DNA from: RGIG9608 sp045612365
Lineage (GTDB): Bacteria; Bacteroidota; Bacteroidia; Bacteroidales; Paludibacteraceae
Direction of reading: 5' to 3'
Length of the DNA: 64,000 nt
Assembly (NCBI GenBank): GCA_045612365.1
Contig: JAZKYY010000010.1
Coordinates: 1-64,000, forward strand
Part shown: positions 50,638-59,254 of the stretch, one piece after another
Layout of the letters: each line of letters begins with the position of its first letter
Position numbering within the stretch: position 1 is the stretch's first letter
Notes under the pieces: model-generated
The model's database searches: none
Told to the model about the DNA's origin: nothing
Seen by the model: the letters and a program-made list of their open reading frames with translations, nothing else
Position numbers and translations under genes: made by a program

Positions 50638-52689
50638 CTACCACTTAGGCGAAATTCCTACGAAGAATTCGAAATTGATGCCGGGCATAGGGCGTGAGAG
50701 TACGGAGAGGTACTCCTCATCAAAGAGATTGTTTATCGTGCCTTTTAGCGACAAATCGGCCCAGCGGAAGAGGAAAAGCTTTTCTAGTGAGATGTTGCTC
50801 ATAAAGTAGGGCGGAAGCTTGCCAGTGAGCGAGAGGTCGTTGCTCGACATGGTGAAGCGTTCGCTATAGTAGCACCACTTGTAGGTAAACGTCCAGCGTC
50901 GCCACGAGAGTCGCCCGTTGATGGTGGACGAGAGCAGTGGAATGTAGGGCAGTTGCTTACCTACCGATTGGTCGGCCGGCGAGCGTGGCTCGCCTTGGTT
51001 GATGGAGGGCGTCCACGAGAAAGTGCCGTTTAGCCCAAGTCGCCAATCTTTGGGGAAAATCAAGTTCAAGTCGGCTTGCAATTCCACACCATAAGCATGC
51101 ACATCTTTGATATTGTCGGGTGAGAAAAATCCTTTGGTCGTTGGCAACCAAATAATCCAATCGTTGATGTAAGAATCGAACCACGTGGCAGAGCCCGAAA
51201 GCGAATAAACATCTTTTTTCCCTGCAGCGAACGAAAGTCCGGCATCGTAGGTCCAACCGCTTTCTTGCTTGAGTTCGGGGTTTCCCCCGGGCAAAAAGTA
51301 AAGGTCGTTGAGCGTGGGGAAACGGAAGTTGCGTGAAACCGACGCTTTTGCCATCAGATTGCCTTTTTTGGACAATACGCCGTCGATAAAAAATGCAGGA
51401 ATCACCGGAGTCCAGTTCTTCCCATAAAGTTCTTCGCGCACCACCACCGACATTCCGAGTCGGTCGATTGGTTGCCATTTGACCGATGCACTACCCGAAA
51501 GTTCTATGCGTGCTTTTCGGTAACCCACAATGCCTTTGTCGCCACTTTGTAGAACGACGTTTTTGTCGCGACTCTCCACAAAGTGCTGATGTGCCGAAAG
51601 GTTGGCCATGAAAAGCCATTTTTTATGCAAATGATATTCTCCCTCAACTTTTCCGTAAATTGTGTGAATTTTACTGCGTGAGCGGGTCATGTGTGCCATT
51701 ACACCGTTGCCAAGGTCGCGTTTGTAGTCGTAGGCCATCCAAGTGTAGATGTAACCTGCGTTGGCAGAAACTTTCCACGCTTCGGCCAAATGGTCGTAGG
51801 AGAAAACACTGCGGAACGTATGTTCACGTTGTCGGTTATCGAAGTCGGTATCGTCGCCGTGGTCAACGGTTAGCATTGGTAGTTCGCGGTTGGAGTAGAT
51901 GTACCAAGCGTTCAACCCGAAGCGGTCGCCACGTTTGTTGTTGTAATAAACCTCTTGCAAAAGGTGTAGATCTTTGAACTCACCACTTTTGTTTCGCTCT
52001 ATGGGGTAGTATTGCTCCACGATGTTCATATCGTCGTCGTAAACGTTAATCTTTTTATCGTGATTGCGGAATTTGTAATTGTTTTTCGAAGTGGAAAAAA
52101 CAACTCGTGTAGATGTTTGCCAATGTTCATTGCCGTATGAGAGTCGGAGAAAATCGTCGAACGTGTAAAACGAGCCAACGCCTTGTACAAACTGCAGTCC
52201 AAAACCTTCTTGCTCGGCAGGTTTTGTAGAAAGTTTTATGGCTCCTCCGAGTCCGCCTCCCGTTTCGTTTACCGACGACGTTCCGTGAAGTAGCGATGCT
52301 TTATCGATAAAATACGACGGAATCATAGAAAAGTCCGTCATTCCAAGCATTGGGTTGTTTATTCGCATTCCGTTCCATGTTACTTGCGTATGCGATGGCG
52401 ATGTGCCACGAAACGAAACAGTAGAGAGCGTTGCTCGTCCGTAACTTTTTACAAAAATAGGCGTGTTGAAAGTTAAAACATCGGCCATGGAGAGTGCAAT
52501 GTTTTCTTTCAGTACTACGGAGTCGAGTTTGGTTTGCTGGATGCCAATTTCCTTCAAAGGTCTTTTACCATAAACCGTAACTTCAGGAATTAGGATTTTT
52601 TTATGCACATCGTATGTAGTACTATTTTCTTCGGCATTTGCAGAAAATAGCATCAGGAGTAAAATGTATGTCAAATAGCGTTTTTTCAT
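50638..52689 (-). CDS. btuB: TonB-dependent corrinoid receptor, BtuB-like
   Basis: 683 residues from ATG 52689 (MKKRYLTYILLL signal peptide); the open frame extends 31 codons into the upstream gene. After a short linker the plug domain has SMADVLTFNTPIFVKSYG, STVSFRGTSPSHTQVTWNGMRINN and LLHGTSSVNETGGGLGGAIKL. A barrel of about 22 strands follows, closing with the Trp at the C-terminus (GISPKW). It resembles the vitamin B12 receptors of Bacteroides. Last gene in the riboswitch-controlled operon, overlapping btuG by 4 nt. Specificity is inferred from the riboswitch and btuG. Confidence 0.9.
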   Translation of the reverse strand: MKKRYLTYILLLMLFSANAEENSTTYDVHKKILIPEVTVYGKRPLKEIGIQQTKLDSVVLKENIALSMADVLTFNTPIFVKSYGRATLSTVSFRGTSPSHTQVTWNGMRINNPMLGMTDFSMIPSYFIDKASLLHGTSSVNETGGGLGGAIKLSTKPAEQEGFGLQFVQGVGSFYTFDDFLRLSYGNEHWQTSTRVVFSTSKNNYKFRNHDKKINVYDDDMNIVEQYYPIERNKSGEFKDLHLLQEVYYNNKRGDRFGLNAWYIYSNRELPMLTVDHGDDTDFDNRQREHTFRSVFSYDHLAEAWKVSANAGYIYTWMAYDYKRDLGNGVMAHMTRSRSKIHTIYGKVEGEYHLHKKWLFMANLSAHQHFVESRDKNVVLQSGDKGIVGYRKARIELSGSASVKWQPIDRLGMSVVVREELYGKNWTPVIPAFFIDGVLSKKGNLMAKASVSRNFRFPTLNDLYFLPGGNPELKQESGWTYDAGLSFAAGKKDVYSLSGSATWFDSYINDWIIWLPTTKGFFSPDNIKDVHAYGVELQADLNLIFPKDWRLGLNGTFSWTPSINQGEPRSPADQSVGKQLPYIPLLSSTINGRLSWRRWTFTYKWCYYSERFTMSSNDLSLTGKLPPYFMSNISLEKLFLFRWADLSLKGTINNLFDEEYLSVLSRPMPGINFEFFVGISPKW

Positions 52690-53753
52690 TTCCAACAAAA
52701 TGCTCCGGGGATAATTCCTACATAAAATTCGTCGATAAGTTCGCCTTCTTTTGAATAGCGATAAATTTTCCCCTGCTGACAATAATCAATGGCGTCGGCT
52801 ACGTACACGTCGCCTGTGCGTGGACAAATGGTAAGTCCGTAGTAAATGGTTTCTTGATAGGGCAGAAATGGTTTTATTGGCAGATAATCTGCTGTAACGT
52901 CCATCTCCCAAATATCGTTGTTTATCCAGTAGATTTTGTCTTTTGTGCCGTTGAGTTGTACTTCCGATGGCCAGTCGCCAAAAGTGAAACGAAATTGTTG
53001 CTCAATTTGGAAAGTTTCGGCATCAATACGGTAAAGCGATGGTGCTTCGTGTCCGTAAGGTGAACCTTCGTAGCCGCCGTCGGTAACTGTCCAAAGTTTG
53101 TTGTTGCAGTCCATAACGAGCGATGTGGGTTGAATGCCAACGGTAAGCTCGTCCACAACTTTGTCTGTTTCGGTATCAATTTTCAGAATACGATTTTGGT
53201 ACGACCAACAATTTACGAATACGTATTTCCCGTATTGTACCATTTGTTCGGTAGAACCGCTTTCGGTGGTCATGTTGGGGCAATCGATGTAGCCGATAAT
53301 TTCATATCGTTTTGGGTTGACAATAAAAATGCGATTGTCCCAAATCTGCGTAATGTAGGCTTTTTCGTCGGAGATGAAATGCATGTAGCGTGGCGAGGTG
53401 AGGTTAGTTATTCGCCCAACTTCTTTGAACGTGTTGATGTCGATGGCAAAAACTACGTGCGAATTGTTGACAACGACCCATCCTATCCCATCTCTAATAA
53501 TCATCGATTGCGCTACGTCGCCAAGTTTCATGGCATTGGCACGATAGAAAATTTCGTTTTCGATGGTTTTTGTTTCGGGGTCGTAGTAAGAAAGTGAGGC
53601 GTTGCCATACTGAAAATTGCCTTCGTTGGTAATGAAAAGCCCTTCGCCGCTTGCCGCAAAATCCTCTTCCAAACCGTACTCCCACTCCATGCAACTTGCA
53701 AGAAGAACAGAAGTGAAGAATACGGAAAGTAATATTTTTATTTTATATGGCAT
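52686..53753 (-). CDS. btuG: Surface cobalamin-binding beta-propeller lipoprotein, BtuG-like
   Basis: 355 residues. Lipoprotein signal ending LLASC (Cys about 21). The rest is a seven-bladed YVTN/YncE-type propeller (FITNEGNFQYGNASLSYYD, PRYMHFISDEKAYITQIWDNRIFIVNP, QPTSLVMDCNNKLWTVTDGG), closing with VYVADAIDYCQQGKIYRYSKEGELIDEF and GIIPGAFCWK, which I recall closely from the Bacteroides BtuG proteins that hold B12 above BtuB. It overlaps btuB by 4 nt, in accord with the known BtuB-BtuG complex. Confidence 0.9.
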   Translation of the reverse strand: MPYKIKILLSVFFTSVLLASCMEWEYGLEEDFAASGEGLFITNEGNFQYGNASLSYYDPETKTIENEIFYRANAMKLGDVAQSMIIRDGIGWVVVNNSHVVFAIDINTFKEVGRITNLTSPRYMHFISDEKAYITQIWDNRIFIVNPKRYEIIGYIDCPNMTTESGSTEQMVQYGKYVFVNCWSYQNRILKIDTETDKVVDELTVGIQPTSLVMDCNNKLWTVTDGGYEGSPYGHEAPSLYRIDAETFQIEQQFRFTFGDWPSEVQLNGTKDKIYWINNDIWEMDVTADYLPIKPFLPYQETIYYGLTICPRTGDVYVADAIDYCQQGKIYRYSKEGELIDEFYVGIIPGAFCWK

Positions 53754-53792
53754 TTACTTGTGTTTTTTTGGAAAAGGTATTTCGTTTTTTTT

Positions 53793-55529
53793 TTATTCTT
53801 TTGTCATACTACAATCAAAAAATCCAAGCACCTCGGTAGAAACTTCGCCAAGCCAACCACTTTTGGTATTGACACCAGTTTGAATTTTGATGAAATCGAT
53901 AAATTTCAAATCAACACTTTTGCCTTGTGCATCGATTGCATTAGAAATTTTGAAATAATTTGCATTTGCATCGGCGTTTGCATTTGCATCATTTGTCAAA
54001 CGATCGATGGAACTAAAATTGTCTGCATAACCCCAATCGTATTCGGCATTGACCCAATATGAGCCGTTGCCCGACTTGTCGTAGTTGCGTGCTTCAAGGC
54101 AAGTGCCACGAAGTGTGTAAGAATTCTCTTCAATCCACATAGGGTAGTAGAAATCTTGATTGTGATACATTTTAAGGTAATCTATTTCACCGCTATTGCC
54201 TTGGTTGTCGGTCCATTGTACCGACATTTGTTTTGCACTTGGTCTATAGTAAGTTACGGCGTAATTCTGAATAGTTGATTCCTTGCCTGTTTCCGAACCA
54301 CGAAGTTCGTACCAGTTGTCGTTAGGAAGCCCGTCGCCATTTTCGTCTTGCATCACCCACACAATACCCGGTTCCGATGATCCTGAGAATGAGTTGCCAA
54401 GCACACCAAAGTCATATCCACCAGTATTGTCGATGCTGTGATCGAATCCTACTACGATGTAACCACCAAATCCACCTAGTGAAACCCAATTGTTAGACGA
54501 AAGTCGAGCTTCTGCATACGCAATGGCTGCTTGTAGCGTGCTTTGATTGCCGTCAAAACCTCCTGTCTTAAGTTCGTTGATGAATTGTCCCGGAGCAGGA
54601 ATGTATTCGTAAACTTTATTCCAATTGGCTGATGAGTTTTCTGTTTTTGCACGATAGTTTAAGTCCTCTGGAGAAATTACGTTCACCGTAAGCGTTTGCG
54701 TGAGTGATTCTTCTTTTTCGCCACGCACAATATTGGCTGTAACGGTTACTTCGTGTTTCCCAACTTGTGTTAGGTTGCACATCCAAGTTTGTTTCGTTCC
54801 TTCTTGAATAATGTTTTCTCCAACCTTGAAACAGAATGTAGCATTCTCTAAATTCTGCGTTTCGGTAGGTCCAACTTCAATTACGCGACCAGCTACCAAT
54901 TGATAGTCGGTTTGCAAAAATTGCCATGAGATAGGTGCAAATTCCACAACCTCTATTTTGATTTCAACTTTGTCTGCTCCGTCTTCATTTTTTGCTTCGA
55001 AAACCAATGTATAAATGCCTAGTTCTTTGGCTAAAAATGTATATGACAGCTCACTGCTTACACTTTGGTCGTTTAGTTTCCAATCGTAGGTTGTCGGGAT
55101 AGAAGTTTTTCTGACCAAAGCATTCAGGGTTATTTTGCCATCTAAGGCTAAAATGAATCCGTTTTCTGCTCCTGCAACCGATACCGTAGGGATTTCGAGT
55201 TCTACCACGTCGATGCGAATTTCACGCTTGTCTTCTCCATTTTCGGTTTCAACTTTTATGGTAATGTAAAATTGCCCTAACTCTTTGCTACAAAACTCGA
55301 GCGTAGGGTCGATGCCAATAATAGAATCGTTGATGCTCCATGTGTAGATAGCATTTTGTGCGTATTCGTAATTAGGAACAATGGTTATTGTTCTCCCAAT
55401 TTTAGTAGAATAAACTCCCGATTTGTTCTCGAAAGTTATTTTTGGAGGATTGTCAACGGTAATTTCCTCATCGATATTACACGATGAAAAGGCAAGAATA
55501 ATGGCACTGAATAGAAGTAATTTTTTCAT
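53793..55529 (-). CDS. PKD-repeat lipoprotein of the B12 operon
   Basis: 578 residues. Lipoprotein signal ending FSSCNID. Three Ig/PKD-like repeats follow (about 30-110, 112-195, 200-288), each with a YTWSIND/YDWKLND-type strand and an ELGxY turn. A C-terminal module (about 300-578) has YIPAPGQFIN, SLGGFGGYIVVGFDHSI, GIVWVMQDENGDGLPNDNWYELRGSE and a Ca-like DENGDGLPND loop. An Asn/Ala repeat (NDANANADANANYF, coded at about 53955-53997) sits near the end. This kind of protein is often found beside BtuB in Bacteroidota; binding or passing of corrinoids is inferred from the operon. Confidence 0.82.
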   Translation of the reverse strand: MKKLLLFSAIILAFSSCNIDEEITVDNPPKITFENKSGVYSTKIGRTITIVPNYEYAQNAIYTWSINDSIIGIDPTLEFCSKELGQFYITIKVETENGEDKREIRIDVVELEIPTVSVAGAENGFILALDGKITLNALVRKTSIPTTYDWKLNDQSVSSELSYTFLAKELGIYTLVFEAKNEDGADKVEIKIEVVEFAPISWQFLQTDYQLVAGRVIEVGPTETQNLENATFCFKVGENIIQEGTKQTWMCNLTQVGKHEVTVTANIVRGEKEESLTQTLTVNVISPEDLNYRAKTENSSANWNKVYEYIPAPGQFINELKTGGFDGNQSTLQAAIAYAEARLSSNNWVSLGGFGGYIVVGFDHSIDNTGGYDFGVLGNSFSGSSEPGIVWVMQDENGDGLPNDNWYELRGSETGKESTIQNYAVTYYRPSAKQMSVQWTDNQGNSGEIDYLKMYHNQDFYYPMWIEENSYTLRGTCLEARNYDKSGNGSYWVNAEYDWGYADNFSSIDRLTNDANANADANANYFKISNAIDAQGKSVDLKFIDFIKIQTGVNTKSGWLGEVSTEVLGFFDCSMTKE

Positions 55530-55548
55530 TTTGCAAAGTTAATATTTA

Positions 55549-56559
55549 TTATTTGTCGAAACGCACTGCCACATCGTCGTATGCAAAGTAAGCAGGTATT
55601 GTAAGCCCGTAGGAGCCGCCCATATCTGCTGATGCGGACATATTGAATTCTACTTTCACAACCTCTCCAAGACTGGATAAATCCCATTTAGTCCAATCGA
55701 GAATAGGCGTTAGATTTTGAAAAAGATAGAAATCAACGGAAGAAGTTGGCTCGTCATCATCTTCGTTGGCATAACCATAAGCAGTAATTTTGAACCAGCT
55801 ATCTTCAGTAGGCTCGGTATAGCTTCCACCAAAACTGTTACCAGCTTCGCTACCCACACCGTATAGAATTTGGTTGAGAGTATAGTTTGTGTTGGTTACA
55901 TACATGTGGTCGATAACACGAGCTACTCCATCTTCAAAGCTAAAACCTTGCAATTCGTTGGACATCGAAAAGAAATCAACATAACCAAAATGTACGGCAA
56001 AGTTATCGCCACTATGTCCACCATTGGTTGGAGTAGTAAGTTGTACGCAAAACCACCCTAAAGCAGCATCGTTTCCAGCATTATCTTTTACATAATCTTC
56101 TCCGTAAAATTGTGCAATAAGGGAGTTGCGATCGGCATTTGTGTAGCCATACGATTTTGATGAATAATTAGAAATTGCATGTCCTCCCAAAGCATAATTC
56201 CAAGAAATGGTATGACAAAGGTTTGTGTTATTTTCATCGCTCCAGTGGTAGTCGGTTGGATACATCACGTCTCCACCGTAAAGCATTGGACCGCCGTATT
56301 GTGGACTATCTACGAGGTCGCTCCAAGTAGAGATTGTTCCTGCTTCCAAGTCGTATTCTTCAAATTTTTTATCTTTATCTTCAAAAGTTAAAATACGAAG
56401 TTCGTAAGGAAGTTCTGGCTCTGCACGGCGAAAAGTTACACTATCTATATCAAGAATGTCATATTCACCGATGATTTCGCCATTTTTCCAAATAATCATT
56501 TGTGCTGAAACACTAATTGCTATGAATGCAAACACTAAAAATAAAATAGATTTTTTCAT
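55549..56559 (-). CDS. DUF4465 domain protein of the B12 operon
   Basis: 336 residues with a signal peptide (MKKSILFLVFAFIAISVSAQ). After an N-terminal strand region, the DUF4465 domain runs from about 60: LTFEDKDKKFEEYDLEAG, SQYGGPMLYG-type loop, NYALGGHAISNYS and a late STDWTKWDLSSLGEVVKVEFNMSASADMGG-like region ending in YFAYDDVAVRFD. DUF4465 proteins are frequent under cobalamin riboswitches in this phylum, so a surface corrinoid-binding role is plausible; it is not a catalytic family as far as I know. Confidence 0.82.
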   Translation of the reverse strand: MKKSILFLVFAFIAISVSAQMIIWKNGEIIGEYDILDIDSVTFRRAEPELPYELRILTFEDKDKKFEEYDLEAGTISTWSDLVDSPQYGGPMLYGGDVMYPTDYHWSDENNTNLCHTISWNYALGGHAISNYSSKSYGYTNADRNSLIAQFYGEDYVKDNAGNDAALGWFCVQLTTPTNGGHSGDNFAVHFGYVDFFSMSNELQGFSFEDGVARVIDHMYVTNTNYTLNQILYGVGSEAGNSFGGSYTEPTEDSWFKITAYGYANEDDDEPTSSVDFYLFQNLTPILDWTKWDLSSLGEVVKVEFNMSASADMGGSYGLTIPAYFAYDDVAVRFDK

Positions 56560-56576
56560 GTTGTTTTTTCTTTTTA

Positions 56577-57074
56577 TTATTCTTTAATGAATTTTACAAT
56601 TTCGGTGCCTACTTGTAGCAAATAAATACCGTTTGGCAATGTTGCTACCGATAGAGTTAATGTTTCGTTTTCGGTTTTTTCGTTGACGATGAAGTTCCCG
56701 TTTAGTGAGAAAATACGAATAACCTCACCTTGTTTGATTCCGTTGATGTGAAGAATCTCTTTAGTTGGGTTGGGGAAAATTGTTACCGAATGGTTGCTCA
56801 CGTTTTCTAGTTCGACGGTAGAACCATTATCGTCGTAGAATACGATTTGTTTGATGTCGTCGTACAAATTTCTTTCGGCAAGTAATGTTCCGTCGATACC
56901 TATAAGCCGGAAGCGTTCGTTTGCTCCGTCTATTTCCCATCTTGCAATGGCACTCACTTTTTCTTTATACTCTTCGCTCGACATGTATTCGATACGCATT
57001 GTGTTATCTGCCAATACATAACTCGCGAAAAGTGTCGCAATTGCTACTGTTGAAATAAAATGTTTTTTTCTCAT
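56577..57074 (-). CDS. Small secreted protein with type IX (type A) sorting domain
   Basis: 165 residues. Signal peptide (about 1-22, LFASYVLA). Residues 25-85 are strand-rich and have no family match (REYMSSEEYK-type region, RFRLIGIDGTLLAERNLYDDIKQIVFYDDNG). From about 92 the type A sorting domain begins (VTIFPNPTKEILHING) and closes with GIYLLQVGTEIVKFIKE. It is therefore exported by the type IX system. First gene after the riboswitch, so the most strongly controlled one; its small body may bind or relay B12, which is inference. Confidence 0.8.
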   Translation of the reverse strand: MRKKHFISTVAIATLFASYVLADNTMRIEYMSSEEYKEKVSAIARWEIDGANERFRLIGIDGTLLAERNLYDDIKQIVFYDDNGSTVELENVSNHSVTIFPNPTKEILHINGIKQGEVIRIFSLNGNFIVNEKTENETLTLSVATLPNGIYLLQVGTEIVKFIKE

Positions 57075-57279
57075 ATTTATAAAAAATTAAAAGTCGTATC
57101 CTGCAACTTTTATACGCAAGGACACGACATGAAAACATTATTATTCCAACGCTTTTTTATTGACGATAAACTTCACTTGGCATTTTTTTTAACCAGCGTT
57201 TACCTCTTCAATATGAATCGATAGAAAAAAATAGTTTCGATTTTGCCCGTTATCCTGCGGTTTAAAATCATTTTTACTG

Positions 57280-57460
57280 CAGCGAGGTAGGTCTTCTGAC
57301 TTGTCCCATTTATTGCGCCTTCCCAGCATATTTGCCAGTGGCAGACGGATGCAATAAATCTAAAAAAAGGACTCACAGCAACAGGTATTGTTTTGGATTT
57401 TCACCAAATTCCCTTTTCACTCTTTGTGAAGAAATCTTCCGTGAGAGCTCCTCATTGCGG
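57280..57460 (-). promoter_or_regulatory. Cobalamin riboswitch
   Basis: Read on the minus strand: AAGGGAATTTGGTGAAAATCC, then CCTGTTGCTGTGAGTCC, GCCACTGG, GCTGGGAAGGCGC and the B12 box AGTCAGAAGACCTACC, in the right order for the cobalamin aptamer. It lies about 205 nt before the first gene of the B12 operon. That space (57075-57279) has no gene and probably holds the expression platform; I could not fix a single switching hairpin. Confidence 0.93.
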
Positions 57461-57463
57461 TGG

Positions 57464-57495
57464 CAAAGGTAGTGAAGATTGCCGGAACTGACAAA
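57464..57495 (-). promoter_or_regulatory. Promoter of the B12 uptake operon
   Basis: On the minus strand: TTTG (57495-57492), a 20-nt spacer and TACCTTTG (57471-57464). The start of transcription falls right at the 5' edge of the riboswitch. Confidence 0.78.
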
Positions 57496-57532
57496 GTGAA
57501 TGGTTGTTTTTTCTCATTACTAAATTTTGTAC

Positions 57533-57540
57533 TATTTTTG
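57533..57540 (+). promoter_or_regulatory. -7 element for the putative structured RNA
   Basis: TATTTTTG matches TAnnTTTG; the -33 position has TTTT in place of TTTG. It is followed at 57547 by a GCAAAA/TTTTGC hairpin and a T-run. Confidence 0.35.
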
Positions 57541-57590
57541 CAGACAAGCAAAAGGTGTTTTGCTCATTTTTTTTAACAGCATTAGCTATT

Positions 57591-57815
57591 ATTCGCAATC
57601 AAAACAAAAGCATCGGAAACTCTTGATTTGAACTAAAATCGAATAAAAAGCAATGGCGTGGTAGCTCGTTTTTTCTCGAACGGAGCATTCCGCATTACAC
57701 AACATGATGTTAATGTTCGTGCCTAATAAGGTGTGAACATATTCTAGTTGTGTGGCGGGGTTTTCCGATGCTCCTCGCGATTGCGATAGAGAGGTTCACA
57801 CCTTTCTCATTTTTT
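57591..57815 (+). ncRNA. Candidate structured, pseudoknotted RNA
   Basis: This stretch has no plausible gene but strong base pairing: TCGCAATC (57593-57600) with GATTGCGA (57779-57786); AGCATCGGAAA (57609-57619) with TTTCCGATGCT (57762-57772); a hairpin at 57664-57686 (GCTCGTT/AACGGAGC, one bulge); CATTA...TAATG around 57692-57714. AAGGTGTGAAC (57728-57738) pairs with GTTCACACCTT (57794-57804), crossing the first two helices to form a pseudoknot, and is followed by TTTCTCA and a T-run, as at an RNA 3' end. I could not match it to RNase P, tmRNA, 6S or SRP RNA. Confidence 0.45.
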
Positions 57816-57865
57816 TCGTTCGGTGGGTAGTGGCGACTTTGGCAATGCACAAACCCATTTTTACT

Positions 57866-58105
57866 ATGAACGAAAACGAAATTCCACCACTGCACATTGG
57901 CAATCTGATAAGAGAGCAACTGCGACTACAACGCCGCTCGGTGGCGTGGCTCGCCTCGCAAATTGGTTGCAAACGCGACAACGCGTACAAACTCCTGCGA
58001 AACTACTACATCACCACCGATACGCTGATGCGTATATCTCTCGCTTTGGATTACGACTTCTTTGCCGACCTCTCGGCTTACTTCCACAAACAGCAAAGTG
58101 TATAG
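57866..58105 (+). CDS. Small XRE-like HTH protein
   Basis: 79 residues from ATG 57866; an in-frame ATG at 57845 would add seven residues, and the longer frame back to 57752 runs through the RNA-like structure. Helix-turn-helix region: LIREQLRLQRRSVAWLASQIGCKRDNAYKLLRNYYITTDTLMRISLALDYDFFADL, the pattern of small Bacteroidota XRE regulators. No partner domain. The target is unknown; its own promoter region contains the structured repeat area. Confidence 0.75.
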   Translation: MNENEIPPLHIGNLIREQLRLQRRSVAWLASQIGCKRDNAYKLLRNYYITTDTLMRISLALDYDFFADLSAYFHKQQSV

Positions 58106-58170
58106 CAAAAGCATACGTTTTGTATAACGTTGATATACAATATCGTAATGAGTATAACTTTATTAACTTA

Positions 58171-58178
58171 TAATTTTG
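58171..58178 (+). promoter_or_regulatory. -7 element for the lipoprotein gene
   Basis: TAATTTTG matches TAnnTTTG, 47 nt before the ATG at 58226. No -33 TTTG at the normal distance. Confidence 0.4.
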
Positions 58179-58225
58179 TAGCATATAAATAACAACTAAT
58201 TATTAATAATTTAAATTCAAAAAAA

Positions 58226-58831
58226 ATGAAAACAGTTAATTTCTTTACCATTTTGGTAGTTCTTTGTTTGATGACATCATGTTATACAACTCTTAGCGTA
58301 ACAGAAACAATTACTCCAGAAAAGTATGCTAAAGACACTCACGATCATTTAGTTGGAAAAACTAAATCGGAAATTTTATCAGAGATGTCTGTTCCAGATC
58401 GTGTAATGGATGATGGTTTAGGAGGTGAGATTTTAGTTTATGAGAAAAAAGAACAAGTAACAGAAACAAAAGGTAAGCAAACTTCTAGTTCAAGTACTAG
58501 AACATCTTATACGCCGCATAAGAATTACTATACAGGTGGAGTATCAAATGTAACAGGTACTGGCTATACATCAACCTCCAATAGTATTAACACAAAATCT
58601 GTCACAAAGGAACGTAAAGATTATGTGAATGCATATCTTAATAAGGAAGGAGTTTGTTATAAGGTAGATTCTGAAATATATCAACCTGCAGTGACGACAG
58701 AAAAATGTTATAAAAAACTTGATAAGGCTATGTTATGGTGGTTGTGTCCTCCTTTTACATTTCCTGTTGGTATAGGAATGGCAATATGGTATCTTGTAGA
58801 TAAAGATAAATTAAAACCATGTAACAAATAG
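58226..58831 (+). CDS. Lipoprotein with SmpA/BamE-like segment
   Basis: 201 residues. Lipoprotein signal ending LMTSCYTT (Cys about 19). HLVGKTKSEILSEMSVPDRVMDDGLGGEILVYEKK (about 43-78) looks like the short BamE/SmpA-type alpha-beta unit seen in many Bacteroidota lipoproteins. A Ser/Thr-rich low-complexity stretch (85-125) follows, then a C-terminal hydrophobic segment MLWWLCPPFTFPVGIGMAIWYLV (about 172-194) that may insert in a membrane. Function unknown. Confidence 0.75.
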   Translation: MKTVNFFTILVVLCLMTSCYTTLSVTETITPEKYAKDTHDHLVGKTKSEILSEMSVPDRVMDDGLGGEILVYEKKEQVTETKGKQTSSSSTRTSYTPHKNYYTGGVSNVTGTGYTSTSNSINTKSVTKERKDYVNAYLNKEGVCYKVDSEIYQPAVTTEKCYKKLDKAMLWWLCPPFTFPVGIGMAIWYLVDKDKLKPCNK

Positions 58832-58970
58832 TTTTTTACTTCGCTTGTTTTCTCTTTATTTATGCTTTTTTCATTGTTAGAAAGCAATTTTGCGAACAGC
58901 ATTTTATTAATTAGACAAAGTGTAAGTGTTTAGAAAGCAAGAGAATGACAATTGTAAAAATATTCTTAAA

Positions 58971-59000
58971 AGCAAAAACCGAAAGGTTTTTGCTTTTTTT
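58971..59000 (+). terminator. Intrinsic terminator
   Basis: AGCAAAAACC, loop GAAA, GGTTTTTGCT, then a T-run: perfect stem with a stable tetraloop. It lies 140 nt after the lipoprotein gene; the space between (58832-58970) holds no gene I can support. Confidence 0.92.
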
Positions 59001-59092
59001 AATCTAAATTTTTCACAAAACATTTCGCCTCCATTAGTTGTTTTTATTGTACAGTTTTTCTTAATTATTCACAATAAAAAAAGGAGGTAACA

Positions 59093-59254
59093 ATGAGACT
59101 TTCACACGTATTAGCATTCGTAGGCGGAGCAGTAGCCGGCGTTGCAGCAGGTATGCTTTTGGCGTTTTTTTGTTTAAATTACTCAATCTCGCTTGTTTTT
59201 TCCTTAAGCCACGCTTTTTCTTCATCGGATAAATGCGGAGCAATGCGTTCATAA
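59093..59254 (+). pseudogene. Truncated YtxH-like gene remnant
   Basis: A strong ribosome site AGGAGG (59082-59087), rare in this phylum, precedes ATG 59093. The first 23 codons (MRLSHVLAFVGGAVAGVAAG and so on) look like the Gly/Ala membrane helix of YtxH-domain proteins. Then the frame runs antisense into the end of the aminopeptidase gene and stops at 59254. The rest of the YtxH gene is missing, so this is probably the stump left by a rearrangement between about 59158 and 59179. A short functional membrane peptide cannot be excluded. Confidence 0.5.

Noticed and set aside
52690..52782. Upstream extension of the BtuB-like receptor
   Set aside because: It lies inside btuG and would bury the signal peptide; ATG 52689 gives a 4-nt overlap typical of coupled genes.
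57547..57571. Hairpin GCAAAA/TTTTGC with T-run as terminator of the B12 operon or HTH gene
   Set aside because: No gene on either strand ends there; it is kept only as a possible part of the RNA 5' region.
59061..59252. Minus-strand ORF of 63 codons antisense to the YtxH remnant
   Set aside because: Arg/Lys/Leu-rich shadow frame with no start context or family; it overlaps the end of pepP in another frame.
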